The notes under the pieces were generated by a model that saw only the letters and a list, made by a program, of their open reading frames with translations, had not been told where the DNA came from and searched no databases. From Ustilaginoidea virens (Eukaryota; Ascomycota; Sordariomycetes; Hypocreales; Clavicipitaceae), in the NCBI RefSeq assembly GCF_000687475.1, contig NC_057316.1, positions 868,001 through 932,000 of the forward strand: DNA of 64,000 nt, in the 5' to 3' direction. A program made the translations under genes and the position numbers. Numbering within the stretch: position 1 is the stretch's first letter; every line of letters begins with the position of its first letter. Positions 59,901-64,000 of the stretch are shown piece by piece.

Positions 59901-61908
59901 AACTAGTCTTATGGCATATTATATAATAGGCCCTAAGGTAAGTCTGGCTGGCTCTTATCTATAGTCTTTTTGAGCCGGATATAGTAGTCTAATATACCTT
60001 AATATAGAGGGAGACCGGAAGCCTTCTTTTTATTAAAAAGGTCGGCGAATTCCTATAATTCTATTAGGAATACCTATAGCTCCTGCAATTATAGGGCAGA
60101 GTCTTAATAAGGTAGTAGTATAACATAAAGGATGTATATTATCTCTTATAAGTTTATCGTAATAAAGGAAGTCGACTGGTCCCTAGAGTATTTCGCCTGC
60201 TTTAATATACTATAGAAGACCGAGCTAAAGATATTTACTATAGTCGGACCCTATTGCCTTCTTATCGATTCCTTAACGATAAGGCTACCTATCGATTTAA
60301 TCTTCAATTAGCGTTACTTTGCCTACAGTATAATATTATAGTGCTCCATCTAAGGCATCCTAAAGATAATATCGTAGGTAAGGCCTGGGATAATATAAAG
60401 CATAACTATAGATGGCCATCCATCAATATTAATTGCCATATAGACGATATAGGTAATAGAAGAACGCATTACCTTGCGTTCTCCTAAACGGCTCTAAATA
60501 TCTACTACTATTCCGATTTCCCTACATTATAGCAGGCGGATAGGTTGGAGGCCTAACTATTATACTATCCTTTCGCTTATAGCGCTATAGTAGTTATATC
60601 CTAAGTCGATTAAAGTATTAATAAAGGTATAGGATTTATATAAGATTAGTACTAAAAAGGGGTATCTATCTATTTATTCTGCGATCTCCTTTAATTCCTT
60701 TTATAATTAGGCTAGGGTTTATATGCGTATTTTACGCCCTCTAATAAGACTAGGTTTAAGGGCTATTCTTTTTCCTGATCTTTATTGCTATTTTCGATCT
60801 CTACGACTTATAAGTTAAGCGAGGCCACTTTAGCTATATTGGGTTGGATTACCGGCAATAAGTGGCATATAAACGTCTAATAATTAGGAGAGCTATACTA
60901 AAGATAAAGACCTTTCTTCTTATAATTTTTATACTATTCTTTAGAGACCTATATCGCCTTAGGTATGCACTAATTACCCTTTGAGTCTAGCTTATTAATA
61001 CCCGATATTTATATATCGCCCTCGGAATCCTAGGCGTATATCGATCGGGAATAGGTCGAACCTATATAGTAATTAATAGTCAAGCTAGTCTTAATATCGA
61101 TAGCAATTTATTAGTAACGGTCTACCGCCGAATAATAATTGTAATGGGAGACCCTAAGGCTAATAATCTTATCAGCTATACGAGCGTTAAGCGCCGATCG
61201 GAGGTATTTAAGCTTAACTTCCTTAGGCCAACCGAGACCACTAGTAAGCATAAGTTTTTCCTTAAATTGCATAAAGAAGGCAGCAAAAGGTTCCTTAGGG
61301 CCTTAGCGTAAAGAGTGCTTAAGCTTAATAATAGTGCGATCCTATTAGTGCGGGTCCTTAAAGAGACGTTAGAGGTATTTAAAGAACTTTATTATATTAT
61401 AATCGTAAGCTATACTATTCTCGAAAAAGGCTGCGACCTATAATTAGACTATAGACGAAAGGTTTTAGAAGATAAATATCCATTAAGTCTTCTCGTCCCT
61501 AATAAATTCCTTATTGACCTCAAGCTTATATTGCATAAAGGTCCGCCAGGCTATAAATATAGCCTTTTTGCTATTAAAGGGGTCCCCCATTAGGATCGGC
61601 TTGCGTTTTAGCTAGGTATCCTAAGCCGTAGGGAGGGGGGCGTTCTATTATACGACTAGGGCCGGTTAAGTGGCATTTTAGGAGCTATTTAACTGGTTCG
61701 CAAGGAGGGTCTACAGCAAGGCGGCAATAGCAGCAAGGTATTGCATATTAGTCTGCATCTGCGCCTCTATCTATTGTAACCCTAATGCGAGCTGCTCTAC
61801 TCGGGTATATATATTACGTCGGGAGTATCGTAGTCTTAGGTTGTCTATACCCGTTTCTCCAGGTATACTCATCTCGATATCTTATATAGCCTGCATTATC
61901 GGCTCCAT
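56980..61908 (-). pseudogene. G3 gag-pol remnant
   Basis: Collinear with G1 in reverse. Gag has WPKEVKLKYLRSALNARI-like text (about 61170-61230); RT region near 59480-59560; integrase and chromodomain at the end (LENFKDTTA-like text, 57060-57110). Every domain carries TAG/TAA at Gln/Trp codons. Confidence 0.7.
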
Positions 61909-61938
61909 AATGTGAGGTTATAATAGCAAGGCTGAGAG

Positions 61939-61949
61939 AGTCTATTTAA
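61939..61949 (-). promoter_or_regulatory. G3 self-complementary primer site
   Basis: On the minus strand TTAAATAGACT, one base after the 5' LTR. Its exact complement AGTCTATTTAA lies inside the LTR (62001-62011), 52 nt downstream of a TATAAATA box. Confidence 0.75.
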
Positions 61950-61950
61950 A

Positions 61951-62192
61951 TATAAAGGACTGGCCCTAGGGCTACTGCAAATAGGCATCGAATGAATATA
62001 TTAAATAGACTAAGGAGGAAAGAAAGAGGGCCCGAATAGGGGCCTCTAAGTAGCCTATTTATATCCATATGTAGCACGGGCCGAGTCCTTAGCGAGCCCT
62101 CGTGACCCCGTGCCGATACTCCTGAGGCTAGTCGCGGGCGCAGCCCGAGTCCTAGCCACATTGTGGCGCGGGCGTAGCCCGAGCCCGTGACA
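61951..62192 (-). repeat. G3 5' LTR
   Basis: 242 bp, TGTCACGGGC...CCTTTATA on the minus strand, with GC-rich hairpins at its start, TATAAATAGG and R-start candidate AGTCTATTTAA. Confidence 0.88.
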
Positions 62193-62197
62193 ATATC

Positions 62198-62355
62198 GGT
62201 TATATCCGAGGTCGGATATACCGAGTTCTCCCTGGATCAGTAAGCCCTTAGGGGTACCCCCTATCCCACTATAAATAGCTGGGAACATAAGTCTCTTAGA
62301 GAGGACTTAGTTCCTTCAATTAAGTATTATCGCATTTTCCCTGTGCATTCTGACA
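62198..62355 (+). repeat. C2 3' LTR, right 158 bp
   Basis: Continues GGTTATATCCGAGG... after the G3 target duplication and ends GCATTCTGACA. With the left 38 bp it has exactly the length of the 5' LTR. Confidence 0.88.
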
Positions 62356-64000
62356 AATACCCCCTCCCGCTTATTAAGGAGACCTTACGATCTTTATCCT
62401 AGGCGAAGTAATTTACTAAAGTCGATATATATATAGCATTCTATAAAATCTATATTGCAGAAGGCGATAAATACCTTACTATATTCTGTATGCGATTCGG
62501 CCTCTTTAAGTGGCTTATTATACCTTTTAGCCTTACTAGAGCCCCTATAACGTTCTAACGATATATTAATAGGGCCTTAGGAAATACACTTAGGGATTTT
62601 GCAATTATATACCTTAATGACGTCCTTATTTATACCTTAGGATTAAGGGAGGATTATATGGGATGCATTAAGGATATACTCTAACGACTTTAAGATGCTA
62701 GTCTTAATTTAGACTTAGAGAAATATAATTTTGCTATAATAGAGGTCTAGTATCTAGGTTATATTATAATAGCAGGAAAAGAGATCCGCTTAGACCCCGA
62801 AAAGATTAAGGCTATTTAGAACTAAGAAGCCCCTATAAAACTAAAGGGGGTCTAAAGCTTCTTTAGCTTTATAAATTTTTATTGCGATTTTATCCCTAAT
62901 TTCTTCTAACTCGCCGAACCTTTGGTTAAGTTAATAAAAAAGGGGGTTCCCTTCTAATAGTTAGATAAGGAAGAGGAGGTATTTTAGGCGCTTAAGTATT
63001 GCTTTATTTTATACCTGGTTTTTACTTAATAGGACCTTAATAAGGAGATAATTCTTAAAGTAAATAGCTTTAATACTGCTTTTAGTAGCTATCTCTTTTA
63101 AATTAGGGAGGATAGAGTCTTCTACCTTATTATATACTATTCTATATGCCTAATGGATGCCGAATGGAACTATATAATTCACGATAAGGAGCTTCTTACT
63201 ATTATCTTTTATCTTAAGGTATGGTTAGCTGAACTTTAATTAGTGGCCTCCCTATTTACTATTCTTATAGACTATAAGAATCTAGAGTATTTTACTCGAC
63301 CCTATAAGATATTAGAATAGTAGGCTAGATAGGCTGAAATACTAGCACTCTTTAATTTCTATCTCCAGTATAGGCTAGGGTCGTAGGCTTAATGCCTTAA
63401 TATGCTATCTCGATAGGAATAGGAAGTTAGCGGCGCGATACTAAGGATTAGCTAGATCTTAAAACTACTATTAATCTTAGTACTCTACTTAGACTTAACT
63501 ACCGAATTGGTTCCTGCAATTATACCTTTGGGATTTAGCTTACCTAATAGCTTGCGTATTTTCGCCGACTCCTACCTTTAGGCACTTTAGGATTATACTA
63601 TAGCTAAGGATGAAATATATAGGGTATGTTGGGTAATAGTAGTAAAAGGCGAGAGATGCTTTCCGACCGAGGCTTTAATAAGGGAATAAATTATAGATTA
63701 TACCCTAAATGCCTATAGTGTGCTTCTCTACCGGGGGCGGATATAGCTCCCTTCTTTTAAACCCCTAACTACTATAGTTATATAGTGATACTATAAATCA
63801 CCTACTGCGGGCTATCTAGGGAAGAATACTATATTCTAGTTGTTATATCGAGACTATTACTTCGATAATATATCTTTAGCGGTAGCGAGATATATTTAGA
63901 ATTGCTGATGCCGCGGGGCATATAAGAGCCGATAATTGCGCTAAGGCCTACTGCAGCCGTTATCTATCTTAGACCGATTTTAGTCGTAGATTTCTATTAA
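62356..64000 (+). mobile_element. Ty3/gypsy chromovirus G2, right part, runs off the window
   Basis: Starts with the AATAC duplication, then RT text YPLPLIKETLRSLSQAK; RT box Y-L-N-D at 62610-62621; RNase H (DKELLTIIFYLKVW at about 63185-63230); integrase zinc domain from about 63790. 3' end outside the window. Confidence 0.82.

Larger units (their letters stand above)
54863..62192 (-). mobile_element. Ty3/gypsy chromovirus G3, 7.33 kb, inside the C2 3' LTR
   Basis: Complete boundaries: TGTAAAGGAC...GAGCCCGTGACA, 242-bp LTRs at both ends and target duplication ATATC (54858-54862, 62193-62197). On the minus strand: 5' LTR 62192-61951, primer site 61949-61939, gag ATG at 61908 (MEPIMQAI), protease N-T-L-I-D-L-G at about 60620, RT about 60000-59200, RNase H, integrase about 58450-57250, chromodomain about 57190-57020, then 1.9 kb with an opposite-strand frame, polypurine tract and 3' LTR. 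RIP-dead. Confidence 0.9.
14640..64000. other. RIP-degraded nested-transposon block
   Basis: Dinucleotides CA and TG are scarce and TA is very common, while CG survives: the pattern of CpA-to-TpA mutation on both strands. Former Gln and Trp codons appear as TAG or TAA throughout, so frames recognisable as gag, protease, RT, RNase H and integrase are all broken. A few islands (22.6-24.1, 28.8-29.3, 34.98-35.74 and 46.2-46.75 kb) keep CA/TG. No host gene was found in these 49 kb. Confidence 0.9.

Noticed and set aside
60254..60487. 77-codon plus-strand frame with ATG
   Set aside because: Antisense of G3 protease/RT region; its length is within chance for the stretch.
14640..64000. Reading TAG/TAA as Gln/Trp restores long frames, suggesting stop-codon reassignment
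   Set aside because: The six genes at 1-14.4 kb use the standard code with proper stops, and the loss of CA/TG on both strands in the repeat block explains the stops by RIP.

Overview
The window looks like a chromosome segment of a filamentous ascomycete (Pezizomycotina). Reasons: compact intron-bearing genes with 42-122 nt introns and CTAAC/CTGAC-type branch sites, fungal orthologue families, and a block of transposons degraded by C-to-T change in the CpA context on both strands, the signature of repeat-induced point mutation (RIP).

Region 1 (1-14.6 kb) is ordinary gene-dense DNA with normal codon use. Six conserved housekeeping genes alternate in strand: the 3' part of a Fig4-type SAC phosphoinositide phosphatase (+), a Tti2-like protein (-), the RAVE subunit Rav1 (+), the spliceosomal HAT-repeat protein Syf1 (-), V-ATPase subunit D/Vma8 (+, with an 11-nt micro-exon), and a two-RRM U1A/U2B''-type snRNP protein (-). 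Two (Rav1, Vma8) concern the vacuolar proton pump, and Fig4 acts on vacuolar/endosomal lipid. The exon coordinates given are my reconstruction from splice sites, reading phase and family conservation.

Region 2 (14.64-64 kb) holds no intact gene. It is a stack of nested retrotransposons, most of them shot through with TAG/TAA stops at former Gln/Trp codons. Left to right: a split LTR into which a 6.6-kb LINE (L1) is inserted; a minus-strand LINE (L2) interrupted by a 580-bp LTR-flanked mini-element (TRIM-like), a GC-rich repeat R1 and a 5'-truncated plus-strand LINE (L3) that itself carries a solo LTR; a second R copy; an 8.25-kb Ty1/copia element C1 with a solo LTR of its own family in its reverse transcriptase; a gag-protease relic E0; and a run of Ty3/gypsy chromoviruses, G1, then G2 containing copia element C2, which in turn contains G3 inside its 3' LTR. 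Many boundaries are fixed to the base by target-site duplications: GCGCC, AAGGA, TTATA, ATAAG, AATAC, ATATC, and two of 15 bp for the LINEs.

The most interesting signals are: (1) the gypsy family has an 11-nt site one base after the 5' LTR that is complementary to a segment inside its own LTR, as in Tf1/sushi self-priming elements; (2) the mini-element has the same arrangement (14 of 15 nt), the same one-base spacing and a gypsy-like LTR terminus, so it looks like a non-autonomous passenger of the gypsy family; (3) C1 has a primer site matching the anticodon loop of initiator tRNA-Met (half-tRNA priming), while C2 has one matching the 3' end of the same tRNA; (4) G3 carries a Cys-rich reading frame on the strand opposite to its pol, between pol and the 3' LTR. 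All boundaries and motifs were read by eye; no alignment or database search was run.
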